This document shows positions 1-7,244 of a DNA stretch of 10,000 bases, one piece after another. Where the stretch lies: positions 1 through 10,000 of the forward strand of contig JAIWNU010000065.1 of NCBI GenBank assembly GCA_020216655.1, written 5' to 3'. This DNA comes from Treponema sp. (lineage in GTDB: Bacteria > Spirochaetota > Spirochaetia > Treponematales > Breznakiellaceae). The translations under genes were made by a program, and so were the position numbers. The notes under the pieces were generated by a model, which was not told the DNA's origin, made no database searches, and worked only from the letters and a program-made list of their open reading frames with translations. Each line of letters starts with the position of its first letter. Within the stretch, counting starts at the first letter, position 1.

Positions 1-924
1 AGGACTATAATATGACAAAATAAACTGGGAAAGGGATTCTTCCTCGCCGGCGGCAGATCTGGTACGGTAAAGTTCCCGGCCGGTCATTTTGCCTCCCCGC
101 ATGCTAAAGACCGTAAAGGTGCTTAAAATACCCGCATCTGCCCATGCAATGTAGTCCCGGCTTTGTGCATCAAAATCGACTACAGAGCTTGTCGCATTAA
201 GCTGCTGAATGTTGGTAATCGCATCGCGAAGCTGGGCCGCTCGTTCAAAGTGGAGGAGGGCTGCCTCCGATTCCATTTCCTGTGTGAGCCGTGAAAGCAA
301 TGCTTCGGTTTGGCCGGTGAGGAGCTGAACCGCCCGTTCAATATGTTCCCGGTATGCTTCCTTGCTGATTTTATTGCTGCAGGGTGCACTGCAGCGGCCG
401 ATATGGTAGTACATACAGGGGTGTGTCCGGCTGCGAAGGGTCTTACACTTTCTCAAGGGAAAGAGGGTTTCGATAAGCTGCAACATTGTATCTAAGGCCT
501 GGACATTGGGAAAGGGGCCGAAATATCGGGACCCGTCCTGAACTATGTAGCGGGTTCTGAAGAGCCGTGGGTAGTCTTCGTTGGTAATCCGCACTACAGG
601 ATAGGTTTTTCCATCTTTGAGGTTGATGTTATACCGCGGCGAGTGTTGTTTGATGAGCGTGTTTTCAAGAAGCAGAGCTTCGTATTCGGTTGCTACGATG
701 ATAGTTTCGATGTGACGGACATGGGCGAGCAGGGTTTTGGTTTTTATATCCTTTTCGCCGCTGAAATAGGAATTAAGTCGGTTTCGGAGTATTTTTGCCT
801 TACCTACATAAATTATGGTCCCTGTTTCGTCTTTCATGAGGTAAACCCCCGGTTCAAGGGGGGCGTCTTTCACGAGTGCCTTAAGCTGGCTATAATGTTC
901 CATATTTTGACTGCGGTTCACCAT
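1..924 (-). CDS. uvrC: UvrC, excinuclease ABC subunit C (N-terminal part, cut by window edge)
   Basis: UvrC makes the two incisions around a lesion bound by UvrB in nucleotide excision repair, in the cytoplasm. The 308 visible residues carry the family's N-terminal half in order. A GIY-YIG nuclease domain covers about residues 22-105: GVY at 26-28, IYVG at 38-41, Arg49, the probable catalytic Glu87 in LLLEN, and Tyr98-Asn99. A four-cysteine set (Cys160, 170, 178, 182; FPLRKC, HPC, GRC, APC) follows, matching the cysteines proposed to hold a [4Fe-4S] cluster in UvrC. A UVR motif for UvrB contact lies at about 212-240 (HFERAAQLRDAI). The RNase H-like nuclease and HhH domains lie beyond position 1. 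I chose the ATG at 922-924, which has a weak GGA six bases upstream; an in-frame ATG at 901-903 is the alternative. The gene is divergent from the LamG/FN3 gene. Family identity is certain. Confidence 0.97.
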   Translation of the reverse strand, partial: MVNRSQNMEHYSQLKALVKDAPLEPGVYLMKDETGTIIYVGKAKILRNRLNSYFSGEKDIKTKTLLAHVRHIETIIVATEYEALLLENTLIKQHSPRYNINLKDGKTYPVVRITNEDYPRLFRTRYIVQDGSRYFGPFPNVQALDTMLQLIETLFPLRKCKTLRSRTHPCMYYHIGRCSAPCSNKISKEAYREHIERAVQLLTGQTEALLSRLTQEMESEAALLHFERAAQLRDAITNIQQLNATSSVVDFDAQSRDYIAWADAGILSTFTVFSMRGGKMTGRELYRTRSAAGEEESLSQFILSYYSP

Positions 925-1001
925 AAAAAAATCCGATATTAAAAGAGGCTTTGTAGGCCCTACTATTAATGTACCGTTATTTACAAGGAAAAGAAACAGC
1001 C
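925..1001. promoter_or_regulatory. Divergent intergenic control region between uvrC and the LamG/FN3 gene
   Basis: This AT-rich gap of 77 bases must hold the start signals for both divergent genes. It contains an 11-bp palindrome, GTAGGCCCTAC at 953-963, with arms GTAGG/CCTAC around one C; a dimeric repressor could bind it, but this is inference. Possible -10-like hexamers occur around 961-970 on the plus strand (TACTAT, TATTAA), but I find no convincing -35 partner on either strand. AAGGAA at 985-990 is a plausible ribosome binding site for the ATG at 1002, with a rather long 11-base spacer. No terminator is seen. Confidence 0.4.
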
Positions 1002-2537
1002 ATGAGAGGCCATATTATAATTCTCCTATGTATCTTTTCTATAAACCTGTGGGCAGAAGACCAGGTTATTTTGTTAGGGGGAAAACAGGGCTGGAACATG
1101 CTTGAGTCACTGGTTGGTGTAGAAGTGGAGACAAAGGGCCAGCCCACCAGTGCGCTTACCCTATCCAGACGAAAACCAATAACGGTATACCCTGATTTAT
1201 GGCTTACCTTTGACGAAGCTGGTCCTGATCGTTTTGCAGATACCATGGGGAACTATACTGTTTCTAGCGGTGCATCGGTGCTACGTTCCAATGATTCCCA
1301 ATCCAGGCTCGGTTCCGGAGCGGCGTTGTTTACGGGCATTCCTATAAGCCCATCCACAAAAATACAGGAAAGCGGCATTTCTATAAAACCAGAAAAGGGG
1401 GCCCAGTTTGCAGCCGGTTCCCGAATTGATGATTTTTCGCTCGATTTTTGGCTCTATCCTGCCAACCTGGAAAAGGGAGAACAGATTCTTACCTGGTCAT
1501 CGGGACGGAAAACAATGGCCGGCGAGTCGATTTTCCAAAGAATTCGCTGTCAGGTCGCTACCAATACGTTAGAATGGATTTTTTCTGACTTCTTTACCTC
1601 CGTGGATGACAGAAACAGGATCACCCTCTATCTCAAGGGTATCAGCAATTTACAACCAAAAACTTGGAGCCATCATCAGATTCGCTATGATGCAAGACAA
1701 GGACTGCTTGAGTATCTGGTAAACGGCGGTCTGGAGGCTGTTGTCTATACAACAAAAACCCAGCGGGCTGGCGGTGAAATCTATACACCAAAAATTGGAG
1801 CAAGCGGCCTTTTTGTACTCGGTGAGCGATACTCTGGGTTGATTGATAATTTTCGTATTTTGCCTATCTATCTCGAAACAGGCCCGGAGCCTAAATATGC
1901 GCTCGAAGGGGGCTATTTTGTTACCAAACCTTTGGACATGATTTTTACCGATTCGCAGGTCCTTAAGGTGCTGGGAGACATCAGAAGTCCAAAAGAAGGT
2001 GCGGTTCCACCCCAGGTACAATTATTTATCAGAACCTCAAACAATCCCTATCAATGGGGCTCGGATGATGCTTCATGGATTCCGATAGAACTCGGCAAGG
2101 CCCTGGGCCCGCAGATAAAGGGGCGTTATGTGCAACTTAGGGGCCAATTGTATCCTTCTTCAACTGGGGAATCCGCCCCCCGGCTTAATAGCCTTACTGT
2201 TGTATATCAGGAAGATGCTCCGCCTCCTCCGCCCTCACAGGTGCAAACTATAGCACGGGACGGTGCGGTTGAACTGATGTGGAAACCTAGCCCAGACAGA
2301 GATTTGGCGGGTTATGTTGTATACTATGGTACAGCCCCGGGGAATTATTTTGGCACCGATGCGCTTATGGGGCCCTCTCCCCTCGATGTGGGCTTAAGAA
2401 CATCAATTCTTATCGACGGATTGCAGAATGGTAGGGTATACTATTTCTCAATCGCGGCCTACGACAAGGCAAGCCCTGCCCATATCGGAGCATTGTCACG
2501 GGAAGTAGCGGCCCGCCCCTTAAGGATGGAACGATGA
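1002..2537 (+). CDS. Secreted LamG-like / fibronectin type III domain protein
   Basis: This is a predicted exported protein of 511 aa with unknown ligand. The N-terminus (MRGHIIILLCIFSINLWAED) is a typical signal peptide with a probable cut after LWA at residue 18. Residues about 66-286 look like a LamG/concanavalin-type beta sandwich: LWLTFDEAG near its start, then SRLGSGAALFTG, DFSLDFWLYP, TWSHHQIRYD and GLIDNFRI. A second beta-rich stretch follows at about 298-402. A short proline run then leads into one fibronectin type III domain at about 410-503, containing ELMWKPSPDRDLAGYVVYYG and VYYFSIAAYD. LamG and FN3 modules usually bind carbohydrate or protein, so an envelope binding role is inferred. 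An ATG at 969 gives 11 more residues, but the signal peptide and AAGGAA at 985-990 favour 1002. Its TGA overlaps the ATG of the TPR gene (ATGA), implying translational coupling. Confidence 0.85.
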   Translation: MRGHIIILLCIFSINLWAEDQVILLGGKQGWNMLESLVGVEVETKGQPTSALTLSRRKPITVYPDLWLTFDEAGPDRFADTMGNYTVSSGASVLRSNDSQSRLGSGAALFTGIPISPSTKIQESGISIKPEKGAQFAAGSRIDDFSLDFWLYPANLEKGEQILTWSSGRKTMAGESIFQRIRCQVATNTLEWIFSDFFTSVDDRNRITLYLKGISNLQPKTWSHHQIRYDARQGLLEYLVNGGLEAVVYTTKTQRAGGEIYTPKIGASGLFVLGERYSGLIDNFRILPIYLETGPEPKYALEGGYFVTKPLDMIFTDSQVLKVLGDIRSPKEGAVPPQVQLFIRTSNNPYQWGSDDASWIPIELGKALGPQIKGRYVQLRGQLYPSSTGESAPRLNSLTVVYQEDAPPPPPSQVQTIARDGAVELMWKPSPDRDLAGYVVYYGTAPGNYFGTDALMGPSPLDVGLRTSILIDGLQNGRVYYFSIAAYDKASPAHIGALSREVAARPLRMER

Positions 2538-5458
2538 GCCCAATAGATACGCTCAATATCATGGATCGTGCCCGGGGAGCATCCCGGGTTGGCGACCATG
2601 CGGAAGCTGAACGGCTGTTAAAGCAGTATTTAGAAAAAAACAAAAATGATCGTGAAGCCCTTTTGCTGCTGGGTGCTACCTATGCTAAGTCGGGTAATAC
2701 TGATGCGGCTTTAGATGTATTCCTTTCCCTGCTCGCAAGTAATCCTGATGATTTAGAAGCACTGAATAATATCGCGGTTATCTACCGCAAAAAGGAAGAT
2801 CTGAACAAAGCGCTTGATGCGCTGGAACATGCCATAGATATCGATCCGACCCGTCCTGAACTGCACTACAATTTGGGAAATGTGTATAAGCAGCTAGGCA
2901 ACTACAAGGCTGCATCCATGGCCTATGCCAAGGTTATTGAGCTGGACCCTCGTTATGTTCCTGCCTATAACAATTTGGGTACCATGTATGACCGGCTTCA
3001 GGAATCGGAAAAGGCCTTTGCAGTTTTTCAGAAGGGGCTGAGTCTGGACCGCAATAATCCGGTACTCCATTTTAATTACGGTCTTGCCCTGGATTCGAAG
3101 GGGAAATTTGAAGATGCGGTCCGTGAATATGAAGCGGCCCTCCGATCCCGGCCTGGCTGGGTAGAAGCATTAAACAATTTGGGAATTATCAGGCTTAAAC
3201 AAGGGCGGCACACGGATGCGCTGGAAGTATTTAACCGTATTTTGAATATTGATCCCTTTAACGCGGAGGCCCGTAATAATATTGGTGTGGTACTGGCCGA
3301 TCAGGGTAAATATAATGAGGCCATTAAGTATTACCGTCAGGCTATAGAAGCGGAACCAAAATATGTAAAAGCCGTGGTTAACCTTGAGCATGCCCTGGAA
3401 GCGATTGGGCATCCCGGAGATGCGCTCATCGAACTGGAAAAACTGGTAAAACTGGTTCCCGACAGCTCGGAAGTAAGAATAAAACTTGCTGCTCTTTACC
3501 TGAAATTACAGCGTTATCCTGAGGCTCTCGAACAGGCTACCCGTGCTCTGGAATGGGACCAGGATAATATTCAAGCCCTTCGGATACAGGGCGCCGCATA
3601 TCGGGCCATAGGTAAAAATGCGGAAGCCCAAGCCTGTTTTGAGAAAATTCTTTCGATAGACCCTGGTAACTTTGCCTTTTATCTTGATTTGGCCGATCTT
3701 CATTTCCAGCGGAAGGAGTATCAGGAAGCTGAAGAGCGGATCTTAGCCTTTTTGCGGAGAAAGCCCCAGGACAGGAACGCAAAGATGATGCTGGGCCGCC
3801 TATACGCCGAGACGGGAAACAAGGCCCATGCTATAACGATTTTCGAGGAATTGATAAGAGACAACCCCCAGGATGTAGAGGCTTTGGCAGCCCTTGCAGA
3901 ACTACATAAAAAATCAGGAGATATTGAAAAGGCTGTTAAGACTGCCGATACGCTCATCAATCTCCAGGGGAAACGGGCTACATCAGAGGATCTCACGAAT
4001 CTTAACAAGTCGTTAGAGTTGTACGAAGAGGCTGTTCGGTCCTATTCGGCCTCTCTCCAGGATATTTGGGAACGAAACCTTCAAGCCCTGCGGCAAAATG
4101 AGGAAGTAAAGGCTGCTGAGACCCAGGAAGAAACGAATCCCTTGCTGCTGAGCGCCATTGATTCAATTCCGGTAGAGGAAGAATCGGACAATCTCTTTAT
4201 TGAAGATGTGGAAGAATCCTTTGATGAAAACGAGGATGAGGAAGAGGAGTTAGTGCTCGACGATGAGGCCTATTCGATTTTTGACGAAATGGCTGAACCC
4301 CAGGACAGTTTGGACAACCTCGTGGCACCAGAGGACGGAAGGGTAACTCCCGATTATAATGAACCGGAAAATCCTGTTCCGGAAGAAACCCCACAAGGTA
4401 GCAGAGCGGATGAAGGGGAGGGGCAGAACAAGATGGATAATCTGCCTCCGGAGAGGCCTGAAACTCCTCCGCCATACCCACTAATGCCTCAGATGCCTCA
4501 AATGCCGCCCATACAGTTCGTTTCGATACCTCAACAGCCGGCTCCCCAGGTTATTCCTCCCTACATGCCTCCTCCTTATCAGCCGGTAATGCCCCAAGCT
4601 CCGCAAGAGCCCCTTCCGCCGCCTCGATCGGAGCCTCAAAGACAAGCAGCTCCTGAGAATAAGCGGAAACCGGAACCAGAACCGGCAAAAATGCCCGAAC
4701 CCTTGCCTGAAATGGAGCCAGCTTTTGAGCCGGAGCCGGAATCAGCGCCGCTCTCTGAGCCTGAACTGGAGCGTGGTGTAGAGCCTGAGCCTGAGCTCCC
4801 GGAAGAAGAAGTCCTTCCTGAATTGCCAACCGCTGAACCAATGGACTCTGGAATTTCTGAAGACGAAATGGCGGAGCTTTTAGAGTATCCTGCGGAGGCA
4901 GAACTGCCTGAACTGAACGAAGATGATGGGCTTTTGGAATATCCTGAAGAACTGCCTGAAGAAGAACTCTGGGATGACAGCATCATGCTCGAAGATGAAG
5001 AGTCTGAGCAAGAAAGCCCCGTGGAAAACGAAGTGGTCCCTGAGCCCGAAATGGCCCCTGCGCCGGTTCTTCAAAGTCAGGATACAAAAGGCCTCTCAGA
5101 AACGGCGATGCTCAATTTGTTCCAGTATCTTAAAAACCTGACAGAAGAGCTTCCTGAGGATCAGAAACGAGCCTTTAAGGCAAGTGAAGTCCGGCTTAAA
5201 ATGGAATATGTAATCGATAAACTGGAAGGTCATCAAGGTTTATTTAAAACTTTAATGGGCAAGACCGGCTTAGCGCAGGAGCAAAAGGTTCCTGCACGTC
5301 AGGAAAGTAAACCTGATCCAAAGTCGGTTGCACAAACACTTGCCTATTTGAGTAATCTTGCCAAAACCCTGCCTGACAGAGATTTGACTCGGGTGATAGA
5401 AAAAAAAGTGGATACCGTAGTTAAAGGTCTGGTTCCAGATGGAGGACGACGTGAGTGA
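2534..5458 (+). CDS. TPR-repeat scaffold protein with acidic/proline-rich tail
   Basis: This 974-aa protein lacks a signal peptide or membrane segment and so is probably cytoplasmic. Residues 9-482 hold about 14 tetratricopeptide repeats in strict 34-residue register, e.g. PAYNNLGTMYDRLQ from 143 and EARNNIGVVLADQGKYNEAI from 245. TPR solenoids bind partner proteins, so a scaffold role is inferred. A helical stretch to about 530 follows. Next comes a long disordered region, about 540-855: acidic (EEEELVLDDE), then Pro/Gln/Met-rich (PQMPQMPP, PPYMPPPYQP), then Glu-Pro-rich. The last 120 residues are helical and contain the motif YLxNLxxxLP twice (865-874 and 938-947). I do not recognise the tail as a named domain. 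The start overlaps the upstream stop by 4 nt, with AAGGA at 2522-2526 as ribosome binding site. The end overlaps the HDOD gene, so the two are probably made together. The TPR call is certain; the partner is unknown. Confidence 0.93.
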   Translation: MSPIDTLNIMDRARGASRVGDHAEAERLLKQYLEKNKNDREALLLLGATYAKSGNTDAALDVFLSLLASNPDDLEALNNIAVIYRKKEDLNKALDALEHAIDIDPTRPELHYNLGNVYKQLGNYKAASMAYAKVIELDPRYVPAYNNLGTMYDRLQESEKAFAVFQKGLSLDRNNPVLHFNYGLALDSKGKFEDAVREYEAALRSRPGWVEALNNLGIIRLKQGRHTDALEVFNRILNIDPFNAEARNNIGVVLADQGKYNEAIKYYRQAIEAEPKYVKAVVNLEHALEAIGHPGDALIELEKLVKLVPDSSEVRIKLAALYLKLQRYPEALEQATRALEWDQDNIQALRIQGAAYRAIGKNAEAQACFEKILSIDPGNFAFYLDLADLHFQRKEYQEAEERILAFLRRKPQDRNAKMMLGRLYAETGNKAHAITIFEELIRDNPQDVEALAALAELHKKSGDIEKAVKTADTLINLQGKRATSEDLTNLNKSLELYEEAVRSYSASLQDIWERNLQALRQNEEVKAAETQEETNPLLLSAIDSIPVEEESDNLFIEDVEESFDENEDEEEELVLDDEAYSIFDEMAEPQDSLDNLVAPEDGRVTPDYNEPENPVPEETPQGSRADEGEGQNKMDNLPPERPETPPPYPLMPQMPQMPPIQFVSIPQQPAPQVIPPYMPPPYQPVMPQAPQEPLPPPRSEPQRQAAPENKRKPEPEPAKMPEPLPEMEPAFEPEPESAPLSEPELERGVEPEPELPEEEVLPELPTAEPMDSGISEDEMAELLEYPAEAELPELNEDDGLLEYPEELPEEELWDDSIMLEDEESEQESPVENEVVPEPEMAPAPVLQSQDTKGLSETAMLNLFQYLKNLTEELPEDQKRAFKASEVRLKMEYVIDKLEGHQGLFKTLMGKTGLAQEQKVPARQESKPDPKSVAQTLAYLSNLAKTLPDRDLTRVIEKKVDTVVKGLVPDGGRRE
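2558..3979 (+). repeat. Array of about 14 TPR-coding units, 102-nt period
   Basis: The translated units are 34 residues each, without gaps, from residue 9 to 482 of the TPR protein. The first (9-40) and last (449-482) fit the consensus least well. The repetition is at protein level only: the DNA of the units has diverged, so this is an old array, not a recent tandem expansion. Confidence 0.85.
4438..5085 (+). other. Low-complexity Pro/Glu-coding segment within the TPR gene
   Basis: This stretch encodes proline-, glutamate- and methionine-rich sequence that is probably disordered. It includes three near-identical 9-nt units at 4486-4512 (ATGCCTCAG, ATGCCTCAA, ATGCCGCCC) and runs of Glu-Pro codons around 4670-4800. 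Short units like these can expand or contract by slippage, so length variation between strains is plausible. The bias also creates long open frames on the opposite strand that are not genes. Confidence 0.75.
5126..5374 (+). repeat. Two copies of a YLxNLxxxLP helical motif in the TPR protein C-terminus
   Basis: The copies begin at residue 865 (YLKNLTEELP) and residue 938 (YLSNLAKTLP), 73 residues apart. Each is followed by a charged helix ending in a similar V-D-x-x-x-(K)-L pattern (YVIDKLEG, TVVKGL). This suggests an internally duplicated helical module linked by a polar stretch. No known domain name comes to mind. Confidence 0.6.
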
Positions 5459-6314
5459 GGATGCGGAACGAAAAATAGCTGGCTATATTAAAAATATGCC
5501 GAGTTTGCCGACAACGGTCGCCAAGGTTCTGGAGGTATGTAATAATCCGAAGACAAGCCCTGCGGATTTAAACCAGGTTATTTCCCTTGACCCGGTTCTG
5601 GTTGGACGGGTGCTCAAGCTTATCAACTCTGCCTATTATGGTTTAGGACAGCAGGTTACGAGCCTTGTCCGGGCAATTATTATGCTGGGAATTAACACGG
5701 TCAAAAACCTTGCCCTTTCCAGCGCAGTACTCCGTAATTTAACATCTAAAAAGGACTTTCAAGCCCTAGATATGGACGGATTCTGGCGGCATTCGCTCTG
5801 TGTGGGCGTAGCTGCTAAGGTAATTGCTAAAAAACGCGGGGTCGACCCGAAATTGGCAGAAGAATATTTTACGGCGGGGCTGCTCCATGATATCGGTAAA
5901 ATTCCGATTAATGCGGTGCTTTCAAAAGAATATGTTATGGCAGTCAGTATTTCCGATCGGGAGCGTATTTCGCTGCATCGGGCCGAGGAACGGATCATTG
6001 GTTTAAATCATGCGGCTGCGGGCTTTATGATTGCCAAGGCTTGGAGGCTCGAGGGCGCCGTAGGAGATGCAATTGCCTATCATCATGCTTATACGGAATA
6101 TACTGGACCATACAAAGATGTTCTTTTTTCTGTTGTTCTGGCAAACCGTTTTGCCAGTACTATGGAAATTGGCTTTTCTGGTAACCGATACCCTGAAAAG
6201 ATAGATCCTGCGGTCTGGGAGTATTTGGGTCTTGAACGGGATGTCTTTGATGAGATTGAAACTGTGGTGAACCAGGAAATCGAAAAAGCAAAGATATTCC
6301 TGAAAATAGAATAA
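5439..6314 (+). CDS. HDOD domain protein (HD-superfamily signalling protein)
   Basis: This 291-aa protein is nearly all one HDOD domain, a family of HD-fold proteins found in bacterial signalling and motility networks whose catalytic activity is usually unproven. Residues about 14-100 carry the HDOD start (MPSLPTTVAKVLEV, LDPVLVGRVLKLINSAYYG, RAIIMLGINTVKNLALS). The HD core keeps possible metal ligands His118, His150-Asp151 with Lys154 (HDIGK), His191 and His215-His216, so a phosphohydrolase activity cannot be excluded. There is no GYP motif, no receiver domain and no membrane segment. The coordinates use the ATG at 5439. An in-frame GTG at 5451 has a far better ribosome binding site (GGAGG at 5441-5445, five-base spacer) and may be the real start, giving 287 aa. 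The gene overlaps the end of the TPR gene by 20 nt (or 8 nt from GTG), and the hydrolase gene follows 12 nt after its TAA. Confidence 0.93.
   Translation: MEDDVSEDAERKIAGYIKNMPSLPTTVAKVLEVCNNPKTSPADLNQVISLDPVLVGRVLKLINSAYYGLGQQVTSLVRAIIMLGINTVKNLALSSAVLRNLTSKKDFQALDMDGFWRHSLCVGVAAKVIAKKRGVDPKLAEEYFTAGLLHDIGKIPINAVLSKEYVMAVSISDRERISLHRAEERIIGLNHAAAGFMIAKAWRLEGAVGDAIAYHHAYTEYTGPYKDVLFSVVLANRFASTMEIGFSGNRYPEKIDPAVWEYLGLERDVFDEIETVVNQEIEKAKIFLKIE
5441..5445 (+). promoter_or_regulatory. GGAGG ribosome binding site inside the TPR gene end, favouring the GTG start at 5451
   Basis: GGAGG lies directly after the A of the upstream ATG candidate and five bases before GTG at 5451. The upstream ATG at 5439 has only AAAGG at 5423-5427 with an 11-base spacer. 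If GTG is used, the overlap with the TPR stop is 8 nt, consistent with translational coupling. Confidence 0.55.
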
Positions 6315-6326
6315 GGTGGAGGCCCC

Positions 6327-7244
6327 ATGTTTACGGTACGGATTTGGGGGGACCGGGGATCCATACCCTGTCCAGGACCGGCAACGGTTAAATTTGGCGG
6401 AAACACATCCTGTCTAGAAATACGGGCCGACGACCGGCTTGTGATAGTCGATCTCGGTACCGGTGTAAAACCCCTCGGCGACTGGCTCATGGCTAATGAT
6501 TTTAAGAAAGGGCCTATAGACGCTGACATTTTTATTACCCACACCCATTGGGATCACATTATGGGATTTCCCATGTTTACTCCCATATTTATACCCGGTA
6601 CGAAACTCAGAATTCGAGGGCCCGTATCATACGAAGATGAGACCCTTGAATCCATTATTGGTGCCCAGCTTTCATACCGGTATTGGCCTGTCCGGCAGAG
6701 TGAACTCGCGGCAGACATTACCTATGATCAGCTTAAGGAAACTCATTTGGATCTTGGCGGAGGATTGACGGTTACCACCAAGTATCTTAATCATCCGATC
6801 CTTTGTTTAGGTTACCGTTTTGAATATCAGGGGAAAAGTATCATTACCGCCTATGACAATGAGCCTTTCCGGAATGTGTTTCCCACGGACCCTTCGGATC
6901 CCTCCTACAACGACGATGCGGCACGGGAAGGAGAACAGGCCGCCCGGGAAGAAAACGAAAAGATCCTTAGGTTTTTTAAGGGAGCCGATGTACTTATCCA
7001 CGATACCCAGTATACAAAGAAAGAATATGAGACCGGTAAACTGGGATGGGGGCATTCTTCCTACGAACATGCGATTAATGCGGCCCACAAGGCGGATGTA
7101 AAGAAATTGATACTCTTTCATCATGATCCAAATCGTACGGATCAACAGTTGGATGCGTTGGAAGCCCTATATAAGGGCCGTATTGCAGGAAAAACGGATA
7201 TGCAGGTTATGATGGCCCGGGAAGGTCTTGTGATAGAAGCCTAG
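6327..7244 (+). CDS. MBL-fold metallo-hydrolase (COG1235-like, Lactamase_B_2)
   Basis: This is a 305-aa cytoplasmic metal-dependent hydrolase of the metallo-beta-lactamase fold; the substrate is not evident. The N-terminus has the signature of a well-spread MBL subfamily: WGDRGSIPCPGP at 7-18 and FGGNTSCLEI at 23-32. The metal site is complete by eye: His72, His74, Asp76 and His77 (THTHWDH), then His156 (YLNHP), Asp177 (TAYDNEP) and His265-His266 (LFHHDP). Related MBL proteins cleave phosphodiesters, including cyclic nucleotides and RNA ends, so a phosphodiesterase role is possible; lactamase activity is unlikely. AAGGTGGAGG at 6313-6322 is a strong ribosome binding site for the ATG at 6327, 12 nt after the HDOD stop. 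This is the last gene of the plus-strand cluster. Its final 38 nt are also coding on the minus strand for the DUF4838-like gene. Confidence 0.93.
   Translation: MFTVRIWGDRGSIPCPGPATVKFGGNTSCLEIRADDRLVIVDLGTGVKPLGDWLMANDFKKGPIDADIFITHTHWDHIMGFPMFTPIFIPGTKLRIRGPVSYEDETLESIIGAQLSYRYWPVRQSELAADITYDQLKETHLDLGGGLTVTTKYLNHPILCLGYRFEYQGKSIITAYDNEPFRNVFPTDPSDPSYNDDAAREGEQAAREENEKILRFFKGADVLIHDTQYTKKEYETGKLGWGHSSYEHAINAAHKADVKKLILFHHDPNRTDQQLDALEALYKGRIAGKTDMQVMMAREGLVIEA

Noticed and set aside
643..942. Plus-strand open frame of 99 codons
   Set aside because: It lies antisense to the conserved GIY-YIG domain of uvrC and matches nothing.
1002..1061. Lipoprotein signal (Cys10 in the LamG/FN3 signal peptide)
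   Set aside because: The residues before Cys10 (ILL) do not form a lipobox and the hydrophobic stretch before it would be too short; ordinary signal peptidase cleavage near residue 18 fits better.
4636..4986. Minus-strand open frame of 116 codons rich in Ser and Gly
   Set aside because: It is the complement of Glu/Pro/Leu-rich codons in the TPR gene tail; composition alone explains it, and it shows no domain.
5439..6314. HD-GYP cyclic di-GMP phosphodiesterase
   Set aside because: The HD residues are present but the GYP motif is absent, and the N-terminal half fits HDOD.
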